From Paenibacillus sp. JNUCC32 (lineage in GTDB: Bacteria; Bacillota; Bacilli; Paenibacillales; Paenibacillaceae), in assembly GCF_014863545.1 (NCBI RefSeq), contig NZ_CP062260.1, forward strand, positions 2,294,001 to 2,358,000: a stretch of 64,000 nucleotides of DNA. Reading direction: 5' to 3'. Positions 44,631-53,851 of the stretch are shown here, piece by piece; positions within the stretch are counted from its first letter, which is position 1; every line of letters begins with the position of its first letter. Below the pieces are notes generated by a model. That model saw nothing but the letters and a program-made list of their open reading frames with translations. It ran no database searches and was not told where the DNA came from. A program made the position numbers and the translations under genes.

Positions 44631-46301
44631 TTATTTGCTTCTTCCATCGTAAGCTTCCTGATAGATTTCCAGGTAGCGGGCTACATTCATGGCCTCCAGC
44701 TGCTTCACGTAGCCGTCCCAGTCTTTATCCAGATCGGCATCGCCAATCACGAAGCGTGCCATCATTTCATCCACGTAATCGTTGATCGTTTTGGACAGAT
44801 CCGCTACCTCGGACGCCTGCTCGTTTGTCAAAAACAGCGGCGGAACGGTGCTGACATCGGTTGGTTTGTAAGGTTCGTATTTATTTTTCGTCTCGTTGTA
44901 CAATACGACTTCCAGATCGTCGTCTCCTTTGGCAACGGCGCTCAGGCGGAAATCATTTGTCCGCAAACTCGGGCCGGTTTGTATCCAGGCAATATTTTGC
45001 ACCGTACCGTATGATTTTAGCTCAGACCAGACCGCAGGCTCCCCGTTGATGCCGACCTCTCCGTCCTTCGCTTCCCTCCATTCCTGGTCCGGACGGCCAT
45101 AGACGCTGCGCAGCGTATGCTCCCGTTCGTACAGGCCATCTGCCCAGCGCAGGGCAAGCTCAGGATGCTTGGCCTTTTTCGTGATGACGAATGCACCCGG
45201 GTTCAATCCGGTGGAATCGAGAGCCGCATAGCGAACGCCGTTCGGTCCTTTGAGCGGCGGCACCGTCTTATATTCCAACCATCTGCCGCTTTCGCCGAGG
45301 AGTTGGGTAAATATACCCTGGTGGCCGCCGGTTGAAGCACCCAGAATGACCGTATCGGGATTCTCCCCGATCTGGATCAGCTGATTGTCATCCTGCGTGA
45401 ATGACTCCGGAGCGAGCAGTCCCTCGGCATACAGCTTGTTCATATACCGCAACCCTTCCCTCCACTCCGGTTTGTTGAAGGCGACGTCGAGCTTGTCGTC
45501 TTTTATGAATATATGCTTGTAACTTGAGCCGTAAACCGGATTATAAATGAAAGAATTCAACAGGAACGCATCGATGGAGGAGCTCCAGGATTTCGGTGAG
45601 ATCGACAGCGGAATCTCATCTTGGATTCCGTTTCCGTTCGGGTCCTGTTCTTTGAAGGCCTTCAGCACCTCGTACAGCTCATCGGTGGTTTCCGGCATCT
45701 TCAGATTGAGTTTCTTCAGCCAAGGCTCATAAATCCACATTTTCTGGCTCATGGAGCAGTGATAGCATTCATTCACTTCCGGAAGCGCATAGATATTGCC
45801 GTCCAGCGCGGTAATCGTGGATTGGATTTCCGGATTATCCTGGAACAATTTCTTGGTGTTCGGCCCCTGCTTCTCGATCAAATCATTCAACGGGAGAAAG
45901 GCGCCCTGCGAGCCGTAAATCATCTGCTGCGCCGGCGATATGTTCAATCCCAGGATGACATCGGGATAGTCCTCGCTGGCAAGAACGAGATTCAGCTTCT
46001 CCTGCATGCTCTGCTCCGGAACGACCTCCCACTCGATGTGCACATTCGTTTTCTCTTCGTACCATTTGGTGAAATCGTTCGTTTCGAAATTCTCGACCAG
46101 CGGATTTCCCCGCACCATCACCTTCAAAGTGGTTTTCTCTTGAACCAGCGGATAGGTTCCCGGTTCGGATAATGCGATTGCCTCGGTACCCTTATTTTGT
46201 GCTTCATCCGCGCCTTTCGGGCCCTGAGACCCTGTACAGCCTGCAAGAAGGATACTGAATGCGGTGATAGCACCCATGATAACCCGCGTTCTTTTTCTCA
46301 T
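44631..46301 (-). CDS. ABC transporter substrate-binding lipoprotein (LplA-like)
   Basis: The 556-residue lipoprotein has lipobox LLAGC near residue 22 (AITAFSILLAGCTGSQG). The mature part is of the large LplA type: KVMVRGNPLVENFETNDF, VLASEDYPDVILGL, IYALPEVNECYHC, and the C-terminal KDWDGYVKQLEAMNVARYLEIYQEAYDGR shared by family members. It delivers a sugar or oligosaccharide to the two permeases upstream in the operon. The start is ATG behind CAGGAGGGCGGG. Confidence 0.9.
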   Translation of the reverse strand: MRKRTRVIMGAITAFSILLAGCTGSQGPKGADEAQNKGTEAIALSEPGTYPLVQEKTTLKVMVRGNPLVENFETNDFTKWYEEKTNVHIEWEVVPEQSMQEKLNLVLASEDYPDVILGLNISPAQQMIYGSQGAFLPLNDLIEKQGPNTKKLFQDNPEIQSTITALDGNIYALPEVNECYHCSMSQKMWIYEPWLKKLNLKMPETTDELYEVLKAFKEQDPNGNGIQDEIPLSISPKSWSSSIDAFLLNSFIYNPVYGSSYKHIFIKDDKLDVAFNKPEWREGLRYMNKLYAEGLLAPESFTQDDNQLIQIGENPDTVILGASTGGHQGIFTQLLGESGRWLEYKTVPPLKGPNGVRYAALDSTGLNPGAFVITKKAKHPELALRWADGLYEREHTLRSVYGRPDQEWREAKDGEVGINGEPAVWSELKSYGTVQNIAWIQTGPSLRTNDFRLSAVAKGDDDLEVVLYNETKNKYEPYKPTDVSTVPPLFLTNEQASEVADLSKTINDYVDEMMARFVIGDADLDKDWDGYVKQLEAMNVARYLEIYQEAYDGRSK

Positions 46302-46332
46302 AACGTCCCGCCCTCCTGAAATAATGGATGTA

Positions 46333-47229
46333 TTATCCTTTTAACGAACCGATCATGACCCCTTTGACAAAAAACTTCTGCAGGAACGGATAAACGATCA
46401 GCAGTGGAACCGATGTCACCACGATCAGCGAATATTTCAGCAGCTCCCGCAGCCCTTGCCGGGCCGCCGCGGTTTTGGCGTCTCCGAGCATTTCGATATT
46501 GACCTCGTTCTGCACCAGAATATCGCGGAGCACCAGCTGCAGCGGGTACAAATCCGCGCTTTTTAAATAGATCATGGCGTTGAAATATTGGTTCCAGTGG
46601 CCGACGGCATAGAATAAAGCGATGACGGCCAGGATGGGACCCGAAAGCGGCAGCACGATGCGCCATAGGAACCGGAAATCCGTACATCCGTCCAGCTGTG
46701 ATGCCTCCAGCAATTCTGTAGGGATTGTCGTCTGGAAGTAGGTCCGCATGATGATGACGTTCCACACCGACAGCGCGCCGGGAATGAGCATCGACCATAC
46801 CGTGTCAATCATGCCGAGATCCTTCACCAGCAGATAGGTCGGTATCAGTCCCCCATTAAACAGCATCGTGAACACGAACAGCAGCATGAACAGGCCGCGC
46901 CCCCGAAAATCTTTGCGTGATAGCGGGTAAGCCGCCATAACGGACAGAATGAGATTAATCGAGGTGCCTGCCAGCGTATAGAACAGCGTGTTCATGAAGC
47001 CTTTTGCAACCATCGTGTTTTTGAACACCGCACGGTACCCCTCGAGCGTCGGTTCGACGGGCCACAGCCATACCTTTCCCGATAAAACCGCGCTGCTGGA
47101 ACTGAACGAAGCACTGACTACATAAATCAACGGATATAACACAACGATTAAGAAAACGGATAAAATGACGTAGTTCACCACCGTAAAAACGCGGTCCGAG
47201 CCGGATTCCTTCATGGCAGGTGATTGCAT
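46333..47229 (-). CDS. ABC transporter permease, LplC-like
   Basis: The 298-residue permease has six helices. The EAA loop near residue 195 reads ELLEASQLDGCTDFRFLWRI; the protein ends VKGVMIGSLKG like its paralogue at 19605. I choose the ATG at 47229, behind AAAGGAGG; a GTG eight codons upstream would overlap the ribosome site and the preceding gene. Part of the third importer operon. Confidence 0.9.
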   Translation of the reverse strand: MQSPAMKESGSDRVFTVVNYVILSVFLIVVLYPLIYVVSASFSSSSAVLSGKVWLWPVEPTLEGYRAVFKNTMVAKGFMNTLFYTLAGTSINLILSVMAAYPLSRKDFRGRGLFMLLFVFTMLFNGGLIPTYLLVKDLGMIDTVWSMLIPGALSVWNVIIMRTYFQTTIPTELLEASQLDGCTDFRFLWRIVLPLSGPILAVIALFYAVGHWNQYFNAMIYLKSADLYPLQLVLRDILVQNEVNIEMLGDAKTAAARQGLRELLKYSLIVVTSVPLLIVYPFLQKFFVKGVMIGSLKG

Positions 47230-47246
47230 TACATATCCTCCTTTCC

Positions 47247-48119
47247 TTACCAAAGACTTTCCTGCTTCAGCTTTTTGGCCGTCTGATTCACGATCAGCAG
47301 CAGCACGAAGCCGATGATCGCTTTAAACAAGCCAATCGCCGTGGCATAAGAGAAATTCATCGCTTGGGATACCAGTCCAACCTTGTACACATACGTGTCG
47401 ATGACCTCGGAAGATCGCAAATTCAGCGCATTCTGCATTAACAGGATTTTCTCGAAGCCGGTCTCCAGCATTTGACCCGTATTCAGAATGAGCAGAATGA
47501 TGGCGATGGGCATAATGCCCGGCAGGTCAATATGGCGCATCCGCTGCATCTTCGAAGCGCCGTCGATGACGGCTGCTTCATGGAGTGCCGGATCAATGCC
47601 TGAAAGCGTTGCCAAAAAGATGATGCAGGAAAACCCGACGTTCTGCCAAATATGGGACCACACGTAGATCGACTGAAACCAGGAGGCCTCGGCCATGAAA
47701 TGATAGGGACCTGCGCCGAACCAGCCGAGCATCGTGTTGATGAGCCCCGTTCTCGGGTCCATAAACTGCAGCATCAAGCCCACCAATACGACCAGAGAGA
47801 TGAAATAAGGCGCGTATGTAACCATCTGGACGGTGTTCTTGAAACGCCGGTTTCTTACATAATTCAAACCGAGCGCGAGCAGAATGGGAAACGGAAAACT
47901 GGCTATCAGCGTGTACAAGCTAATGGAGAACGTATTCTTAAGCAAACGCCAAAATTCATGCGATTGGAAGAAACGTTCGAACTGGGCAAATCCGACCCAT
48001 GGACTGCCACTGATTCCTTTTGTGACGTTGAACTCTTTAAACGCAATCTGCGCGCCGTACATCGGCACATACTTGAATATGATGATGTACAATAACGGGA
48101 GCAAAAAAAGCGCGTACAA
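47247..48119 (-). CDS. ABC transporter permease, LplB-like, with unclear start
   Basis: The permease of about 290 residues has six helices; LPLLYIIIFKYVPMYGAQIAFKEF opens it, and the EAA loop reads HEAAVIDGASKMQRMRHIDLP. The only common start codon near the N-terminus is TTG at 48119, which has no ribosome site and lies within the first conserved helix. The frame stays open upstream to a TAA at 48159-48161, and the extra residues LLSGWKSIIRSWQ match the usual cytoplasmic N-terminus (basic, ending in WQL). A CTG at 48158 or 48155, behind GGAGTGG, could be the true start. Alternatively a small mutation has removed the start. It is first of four genes: LplB, LplC, binding protein, isomerase. Confidence 0.82.
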   Translation of the reverse strand: MYALFLLPLLYIIIFKYVPMYGAQIAFKEFNVTKGISGSPWVGFAQFERFFQSHEFWRLLKNTFSISLYTLIASFPFPILLALGLNYVRNRRFKNTVQMVTYAPYFISLVVLVGLMLQFMDPRTGLINTMLGWFGAGPYHFMAEASWFQSIYVWSHIWQNVGFSCIIFLATLSGIDPALHEAAVIDGASKMQRMRHIDLPGIMPIAIILLILNTGQMLETGFEKILLMQNALNLRSSEVIDTYVYKVGLVSQAMNFSYATAIGLFKAIIGFVLLLIVNQTAKKLKQESLW

Positions 48120-48316
48120 TTGCCAGCTGCGGATGATACTCTTCCAGCCACTCAGCAGTTACCACTCCAATCTTCAATGGGATTCGTCCCGATCCGGTCC
48201 GTGATTGGAGTATATACAGCCGGCTTGTTCCGCGTAAATCTTCATGTTCCTGTCGACTATTCAGAATTTTAGAATGGGCTGTTATTCATCAATCCGGCAG
48301 TACGCATCTCTTTAGA

Positions 48317-50632
48317 TTAAGCATAATCTCCGGCCCGGTGAAGGCGTCTGTACTCGGTGGCGCTTATCCCGTTTACGCGTTTAAACGCCCGGCTGAAGGT
48401 GTTGAGTGACAAATAGCCGCAAGCTGCAGCGATGTCGCTGACCGGCTTGTCGCTAGTCGCCAACTCCCGCTTAGCCTCATCCATGCGGAGCTTCTCAAGA
48501 TACTCCGAGAAATTCAAGCCCGTCTGCTCCTTGAAGAAGTACGATACATAAGCTTCGGAAGTGTGGGTTTCCCGGGCGAGCGCGGATAAACTCAGATCGC
48601 TCTCCCCATAGTGCTTCTCGATATAGCTCAGCAGCCGGTTCGTTAAATGAGCATTATGGCTCTTCTTCCTCTCCTCGTTCTTCTGACAGAGGCGAACGAA
48701 AGCGGCATAAAGAATATTCATGCCTTCAGCAGGGGATAACTCGGGATTTAACGCTCGGATGACGGCATCCGTTTCCTCCGTTCGGTGGCTTCCATCATTC
48801 CCTGTCTGTTCGTTGCACTTCATCAGGGTACCGCTAAGCTCCTGGACAAGGAGCTTCTCGACGGCCATCGGCATTTGCCGATCCGACCTGTTCTTCTCTT
48901 TGATCTGCCGAAAAAGCTGCTTTGTCTCATCCAGATTGCCGGCTTTCACGAGCTGGATTAACCGCATCTCTTCGTCTGCCGGGTAATAATAGGAAAAGGC
49001 CGGCATTACCATCTCGGCATGATAGAAAATAGGAGACTTCTCGCTCCATCCCGCATGATGCAGGACAAACTTGGCCTCCCCGTAGGAACGATACAGCTCG
49101 GCAATATTGGACCGGAACTCGCCTACAGCCATGTACAGGCCCGTGCCGGAAATTCCAATCAAATGCTCATGGATCGACTGTAGATGTGCACGCATTTGCA
49201 TCGTGAATTCCTCTTTGTCCGCTGCCGTTCCAGACAAGACCAGAACCAATTGATTTTCTCCAAAGTCATGCAGCAGCGCCCCTTCTCCGCATAATGATTG
49301 AATCCGGTCGCGGATGTTGATTTTGACAATATCGAGCTCCATCAGCATTTCTTCCATGAATGGCTCGTGGTATCCTCGAATATGAAGAAGCGCCACCGCA
49401 TGGTGAGATCCCCTGAGCTGAACCTGCGCGTGTTCCATGGCAGCCTCCAGCTCCTGCATCGACGTGAAGCTCCCTTTCAGAAGACGATCAACCAGAACGT
49501 TTCGCAGCATCGGAATCTGCTCTTCCAACCGCTCCTTCAGCGAATCATGGCTTTCAACCAGCTCGGATACGGAATGGCCGATATAATCAACGGCGTTACG
49601 CGAAGCAGTTTGAGCTGCTTCCGATCGCGTTGAAGGCAGCAGCTGAAGGATTTTGAGGAGCGGCCTGCTGCTTCGATATGCCAAATAACCGGCTACGCCT
49701 AACCCCAGCAGCAGAGCTGTAATGAAGATGGTTAACGTCAACTGCTTGATATAATATACCTTTTGGAGCACCACGGATTTAGGCTGGGCGGATACATAGC
49801 TCCAGCCGTTGTATTCGGATGTGGATTGAGTCACAAGCATCTCCTGTTCATCCCATCGGATATGGGTATCGCCACTTTTTATGGGAAGCGCTTTCATGAA
49901 ATCCTGTTCTTTCAATCCGATGGAGCTGATCAAGTTTCCGTTAGCATCCGCTATATAGGCAAAGCCCTCTTGTTCCGGATCGACTTTGCGGAGCATGTCC
50001 TGGATCTGCCTATTGTTAATCAGGACCGTAACAACCCCGCTGCTGCTTTTGTTCCCGAAGGATTGCATATAACTCACGACGGAGTATGGTTTGCCTTCAT
50101 AAACAACCGAATGTCCCGGCGTATACGTTTTATAATGATACTGCCCGAACAATGCTTGCCTCCATTCGCTTAACGATTGGCCTTCATAACGCAGCAGCAA
50201 ACGATAATACTGGTCTGACGTATACACTTTGCGGGGAGAGATGACCATGCTGCTGTTCTTGTACGCGATGTAATAATCCACAATGAAATGATTAAACAGT
50301 TTGTAGTTAAACAAGCTCTTTTCCAAATCCCACAAACGGTATGGGCCTGTGCCGGCAAATGGTTCTTTCTCGAATTGAAAAGATTGGATCTTGGATTCGC
50401 TCGACATCTGCCGTGCGATGTTCTCGATTTCGGCAAATCGCTGATCCAGCGCTTCCTGAATTTGCTGCAGTGCCGCAGAGGTGCTCTTTACCGTCTCGTT
50501 TTCAATCAGCTCCGAGGTTTTCCCATAAGCAAACCATCCAACCAATAGGGAGCCTACCAGAATGACGGCATACGGTATAAAAAATCGAAACAACAGCCCT
50601 GCCTTCTCTCCCGAAACGGATTTCACCGGCAT
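48317..50632 (-). CDS. Membrane-bound AraC-family transcriptional regulator with extracellular sensor
   Basis: The 771-residue protein has an N-terminal helix (about residues 12-32) and an extracellular sensor of about 260 residues with a Cache-like look (YVSAQPKSVVLQKVYYI near its end). A second helix lies at about 295-315. A cytoplasmic linker of about 350 residues follows, and a C-terminal AraC domain with two helix-turn-helices: LSLSALARETHTSEAYVSYFFKE and SDIAAACGYLSLNTFSRAFKR. It resembles YesN-type regulators fused to a sensor, frequent in Paenibacillus beside LplA-type importers. The start is ATG behind AAAGGGGGG. It lies directly upstream of the importer on the same strand and probably activates it. 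Confidence 0.9.
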   Translation of the reverse strand: MPVKSVSGEKAGLLFRFFIPYAVILVGSLLVGWFAYGKTSELIENETVKSTSAALQQIQEALDQRFAEIENIARQMSSESKIQSFQFEKEPFAGTGPYRLWDLEKSLFNYKLFNHFIVDYYIAYKNSSMVISPRKVYTSDQYYRLLLRYEGQSLSEWRQALFGQYHYKTYTPGHSVVYEGKPYSVVSYMQSFGNKSSSGVVTVLINNRQIQDMLRKVDPEQEGFAYIADANGNLISSIGLKEQDFMKALPIKSGDTHIRWDEQEMLVTQSTSEYNGWSYVSAQPKSVVLQKVYYIKQLTLTIFITALLLGLGVAGYLAYRSSRPLLKILQLLPSTRSEAAQTASRNAVDYIGHSVSELVESHDSLKERLEEQIPMLRNVLVDRLLKGSFTSMQELEAAMEHAQVQLRGSHHAVALLHIRGYHEPFMEEMLMELDIVKINIRDRIQSLCGEGALLHDFGENQLVLVLSGTAADKEEFTMQMRAHLQSIHEHLIGISGTGLYMAVGEFRSNIAELYRSYGEAKFVLHHAGWSEKSPIFYHAEMVMPAFSYYYPADEEMRLIQLVKAGNLDETKQLFRQIKEKNRSDRQMPMAVEKLLVQELSGTLMKCNEQTGNDGSHRTEETDAVIRALNPELSPAEGMNILYAAFVRLCQKNEERKKSHNAHLTNRLLSYIEKHYGESDLSLSALARETHTSEAYVSYFFKEQTGLNFSEYLEKLRMDEAKRELATSDKPVSDIAAACGYLSLNTFSRAFKRVNGISATEYRRLHRAGDYA

Positions 50633-50940
50633 TTTCCCCCTTTCTTCCCTTCAGATATGATCCAATATATCAAAGATTGATGCGCGTAGTCAGTAGACCA
50701 AAAGGCACTGATTTCCCCCCTAGTAAGCGTCCGTAAACGCAAAAAGACCCGCCTATGCAGATCAGATTTCGACCATTCGGTTTCACCCCGTACTTCCTAG
50801 CTTCGTCATATCCTATATCCGAACGCTGGGATTTATATGGATAACCGCCTTTTTACGTCATGTGCAGTACATCTGCACTATAGCAAACGTCATGCTCAGA
50901 CATAAAATAACCAGATCATGTATGGCACAGGAGGAAAAGA
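50633..50940. other. Divergent intergenic region with an inverted repeat
   Basis: About 300 bases lie between the AraC gene (minus) and the CgeB-like gene (plus). The only structure I see is the perfect inverted repeat GTGCAG/CTGCAC at 50862-50878 with a 5-base centre, 63 bases before the CgeB-like start. It may be an operator. The region must hold promoters for both directions; none is clear. Confidence 0.45.
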
Positions 50941-52047
50941 ATGCGGAAAGGATTTAACAATTACCGGAGAAAACTGAAGCGTATTCCATCTCGTAGATTG
51001 CGGCTTCATCGAAAAACTCAACGATATATTCGTAAAGCCATCATCCAAATGATGTCAAATATACAACATTCATTGAATCCCAAAGCCCAGATCGGTCGGA
51101 AATCGGCTGATCCGATTGTCGTTAATCAGAAATCGAATCATTCTGTTGTTGAAACAAAAAAAATTAGCGTTTTAATTGTGTCTTCATTGCAAGGAGAGTC
51201 GTTTTGGCGAACGGAACAATTCATATCGGATCAATTCCATCGCTTAGTCAAAGAGGTTGTTTCAATCAAAGCTTATCCAGGCTTTACTAACCTCCTGTCT
51301 CAATATAACCCTGATTTATTGTTGTTTATTGGTCATGATGTACCGCCTGAAGATTTAAACATAATTAATACAATTCCTTTAAAAACGGCAATCTGGTTAT
51401 CGGATGAACCGGGAGCTTCCGATTCGCTCAAACCAGTCGTTAGCGCATTCGATTATGTCTTTACCCAAAATACGTCCCATATCCCGTTCTACTGGTATGG
51501 CTCAGGGTGTAAGCAGGTCGTTCATCTGCCCTTTGCAGCAGACCCAACCATTTATTTTCCTAAGTCTGTCCCAGACGAATATCAATCGGACGTCCTTATT
51601 ATTGGCGATGCAGGCGCGGCCGACCAAGAGTATTTTCAAGGGATACAGCTCTTGCTGAATAATAAGAAGGTTCGTATTTCAGGAAAAGGATGGGAAAATG
51701 AAGCCATGGTTACCCCCATTCCTCCAGATGCAGAATTATCATATTTTTATAATGGTGCTGATATCATCATCAATTGGAGTTCTTCGAGCCGCCCTGCGTT
51801 CGATGCTTCTGCCTGCGGCGCTTTTCAATTAATAAAGGATCATCCGCATATATATGGATTTATGCGTCCCGGCGAGAATCTAATTGCCTTCCATACACCC
51901 GACGAACTTCAAGAAAAACTCAACCATTACATGGTTCATGTAGATCAAAAAAGACAAGTAGCCACCAATTCTCTATGGGGAAGCAAATACGAGTATTCCT
52001 GTCTTCAACTCGTGTCAAAACTTCTTCATGTCGTAGTGCACAATTAA
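50941..52047 (+). CDS. CgeB-like glycosyltransferase
   Basis: The 368-residue protein has a very basic N-terminus (RRKLKRIPSRRLRLHRKTQRYIRK, here split in text as YRRKLKRIPSRR plus LRLHRKTQRYIRK) and then a GT-B-like fold. Visible CgeB features are LLFIGHDVP, AIWLSDEPG, FDYVFTQN, HLPFAADPTIYFP near residue 195, SDVLIIGD, and the nucleotide-sugar end RPAFDASACGAFQL near residue 285. CgeB of Bacillus takes part in glycosylating the outermost spore layer. The start is ATG behind GGAGGAAAAGA. It is followed after 53 bases by a GH99/WbsX-like gene on the same strand. Base composition is visibly more AT-rich than the flanks. Confidence 0.82.
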   Translation: MRKGFNNYRRKLKRIPSRRLRLHRKTQRYIRKAIIQMMSNIQHSLNPKAQIGRKSADPIVVNQKSNHSVVETKKISVLIVSSLQGESFWRTEQFISDQFHRLVKEVVSIKAYPGFTNLLSQYNPDLLLFIGHDVPPEDLNIINTIPLKTAIWLSDEPGASDSLKPVVSAFDYVFTQNTSHIPFYWYGSGCKQVVHLPFAADPTIYFPKSVPDEYQSDVLIIGDAGAADQEYFQGIQLLLNNKKVRISGKGWENEAMVTPIPPDAELSYFYNGADIIINWSSSSRPAFDASACGAFQLIKDHPHIYGFMRPGENLIAFHTPDELQEKLNHYMVHVDQKRQVATNSLWGSKYEYSCLQLVSKLLHVVVHN

Positions 52048-52100
52048 CAATGAATTCGCACAACTTGACATGATAAGCTTGTTTTAGGAGGTATGATCGG

Positions 52101-53201
52101 TTGAAACTCATTGCTTTCTTGTTGCCGCAATTTCATCAGATTCCGGAGAACGACCAATGGTGGGGAGAAGGATTTACGGAATGGACGAACACGAGAAAAG
52201 CCAATTCGATTTATCCGGGACACCTACAGCCTAGAGAGCCATATGAAGATTACTATTATGATTTAACGGATCCTGCTACCCGAAGATGGCAAGCGGAACT
52301 AGCGCAATATTATGGCATATACGGTTTTTGCTATTATCATTATTGGTTCAAGGGGAAACAACTACTGGAAACGCCTTTCAAACAGGTGTTGAGCAGCGGG
52401 GAACCTCGAATTCCGTTTTGCTTGTCGTGGGCGAATGAACCTTGGACACGAAAATGGGACGGCGGAGAGCATGATGTTCTCATGCCGCAAGAATATGGCG
52501 AACAAGAAGATTGGGAACTACACTTCTACGCACTATTAGATGCCTTCCGTGATGAGCGATATATACGGATAGAGAATAAGCCGATCTTCATCATATACCG
52601 TCCCGATAAAATATCATGCTGTGAAGATATGATGAAACATTGGAATATTCTAGCTGTTAAAAATGGCCTCGAAGGCATCTATTTCGTGCGGACGTTAGGT
52701 GGATTCCCCTTGGCCAAACAAGATTACTTTGATGCTAATTTAGAATTTGAACCGCACTATACCTTTGCGCATAGCGGATTAAATCGTTTGTGGTCATATA
52801 TGAACATAGGCAACGAGAAACATTATGTGTTCGATTATGATTTTGTATGGCAGTATGTATTAAATCGATCGCATCACAGGGATCGGAGCAAAATCTTTCC
52901 GGGCGCTTATGTGAATTGGGACAATACACCTCGTTTAGGATTAAGAGGATTAAGCTGCTTAGGAGCCAATCCCCAAAAATTCGGTTGGTATTTGACAAGG
53001 CAAATCGAACGTGCCGTTTCTTTGTATAATAGCGAGTTTTTATTCGTAAACGCATGGAACGAATGGGCTGAAGGAACGTACCTGGAACCGGATAAGCATT
53101 ATCAATATCAATATCTTGAAGCTGTTCGAACTGCATTGAAGACTACAGGCTTCTATACAGAGCCGAATATAATGACGGATATACAAAAAAACGGGAGATG
53201 A
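52101..53201 (+). CDS. GH99/WbsX-like glycan-processing protein
   Basis: The 366-residue protein starts with LIAFLLPQFHQIPENDQWWGEGFTEW, the signature of the WbsX/GH99-like domain. Further marks are GFCYYHYWFKG near residue 80, FCLSWANEPWTRKWDG near residue 113 (Asn-Glu pair) and FVNAWNEWAEGTYLEP near residue 315 (Glu). Homologues sit in O-antigen, rhamnan and other surface glycan clusters and are probably glycosidases or transferases. The start is TTG at 52101 behind GGAGGTATG. It follows the CgeB-like gene. The transcript end overlaps a hairpin that terminates the convergent gene. Confidence 0.85.
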   Translation: MKLIAFLLPQFHQIPENDQWWGEGFTEWTNTRKANSIYPGHLQPREPYEDYYYDLTDPATRRWQAELAQYYGIYGFCYYHYWFKGKQLLETPFKQVLSSGEPRIPFCLSWANEPWTRKWDGGEHDVLMPQEYGEQEDWELHFYALLDAFRDERYIRIENKPIFIIYRPDKISCCEDMMKHWNILAVKNGLEGIYFVRTLGGFPLAKQDYFDANLEFEPHYTFAHSGLNRLWSYMNIGNEKHYVFDYDFVWQYVLNRSHHRDRSKIFPGAYVNWDNTPRLGLRGLSCLGANPQKFGWYLTRQIERAVSLYNSEFLFVNAWNEWAEGTYLEPDKHYQYQYLEAVRTALKTTGFYTEPNIMTDIQKNGR

Positions 53202-53210
53202 AGTCTCCCG
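53184..53210 (-). terminator. Terminator of the repeat-protein gene, overlapping the GH99-like coding end
   Basis: A perfect 7-bp stem, CGGGAGA/TCTCCCG, has a 5-base loop. On the minus strand it is followed by seven T. It lies inside the last codons and just past the stop of the convergent plus-strand gene. On the plus strand there is no T run. Confidence 0.85.
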
Positions 53211-53236
53211 CTCAATATCACGTTTCAATAAATGTC

Positions 53237-53653
53237 TTATAATCTCTGAATGCCGATATTCACACTTCCTCCCGAATTGTCTATGAATATAACATAATCA
53301 AACCCATCGGTCCCTTTTAACACGAGACCCGGCTGACCTAAAATACTGGTAGCATAGAACCTAACCTGCTGAGCAACTGATCCTCCGGCCGGTACGGAAG
53401 GCATATTACTGGCTACCAACCTTTGCCCTGCCGTTACTACACCTGTAACATTAGCATTTTGTCCAACGCTTGCACTGCCGCCAACAGCTAAATGATTCAG
53501 GATGGTTTCACTTGAATTTACTTGTAAACTTCCTGCAATTGTTTGATTCTGGTTGACTTGCAAACTCTGACCTATGGTTTGATTGCCATTGACCTGCAGA
53601 TCTTGTTGAATGGTTTGGTTTCCGGTAACCAATACGTTATCAAATGTAGGCAA
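53237..53653 (-). CDS. Secreted or surface filament-like protein of six 12-residue repeats
   Basis: The 138-residue protein has no signal peptide or membrane helix. Residues 9-80 are six exact-length 12-residue repeats, the first being VTGNQTIQQDLQ and the second VNGNQTIGQSLQ; the last two diverge. The consensus is V-N-x-N-Q-T-I-x-x-S-L-Q, which suggests a beta-solenoid or trimeric fibre. The C-terminal 58 residues (QVRFYATSILGQPGLVLKG, then SGGSVNIGIQRL) look like a globular cap, perhaps for trimerisation. I choose the TTG at 53653, eight bases after AAAGGAG; a GTG at 53662 overlaps that site. Many Asn, Thr and Ser residues could be glycosylated by the two convergent glycan proteins. I do not recognise the family. 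Confidence 0.65.
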   Translation of the reverse strand: MPTFDNVLVTGNQTIQQDLQVNGNQTIGQSLQVNQNQTIAGSLQVNSSETILNHLAVGGSASVGQNANVTGVVTAGQRLVASNMPSVPAGGSVAQQVRFYATSILGQPGLVLKGTDGFDYVIFIDNSGGSVNIGIQRL

Positions 53654-53851
53654 ATCTATCACTCCTTTACATTCTAGATCCTATATCTTATGTTGAATGA
53701 TGAAATCGGTCATAGTTAAAAGCTGTATTCTTATATATTAATATAGATAAATATTGTCGAAGTCGGTCTCAAGACCATGTGAATTTGGTTATCCTCGTCT
53801 CCATATCATATAATGGATAAGAATCTATGTATCGAGAGGAGACTATTGCTT

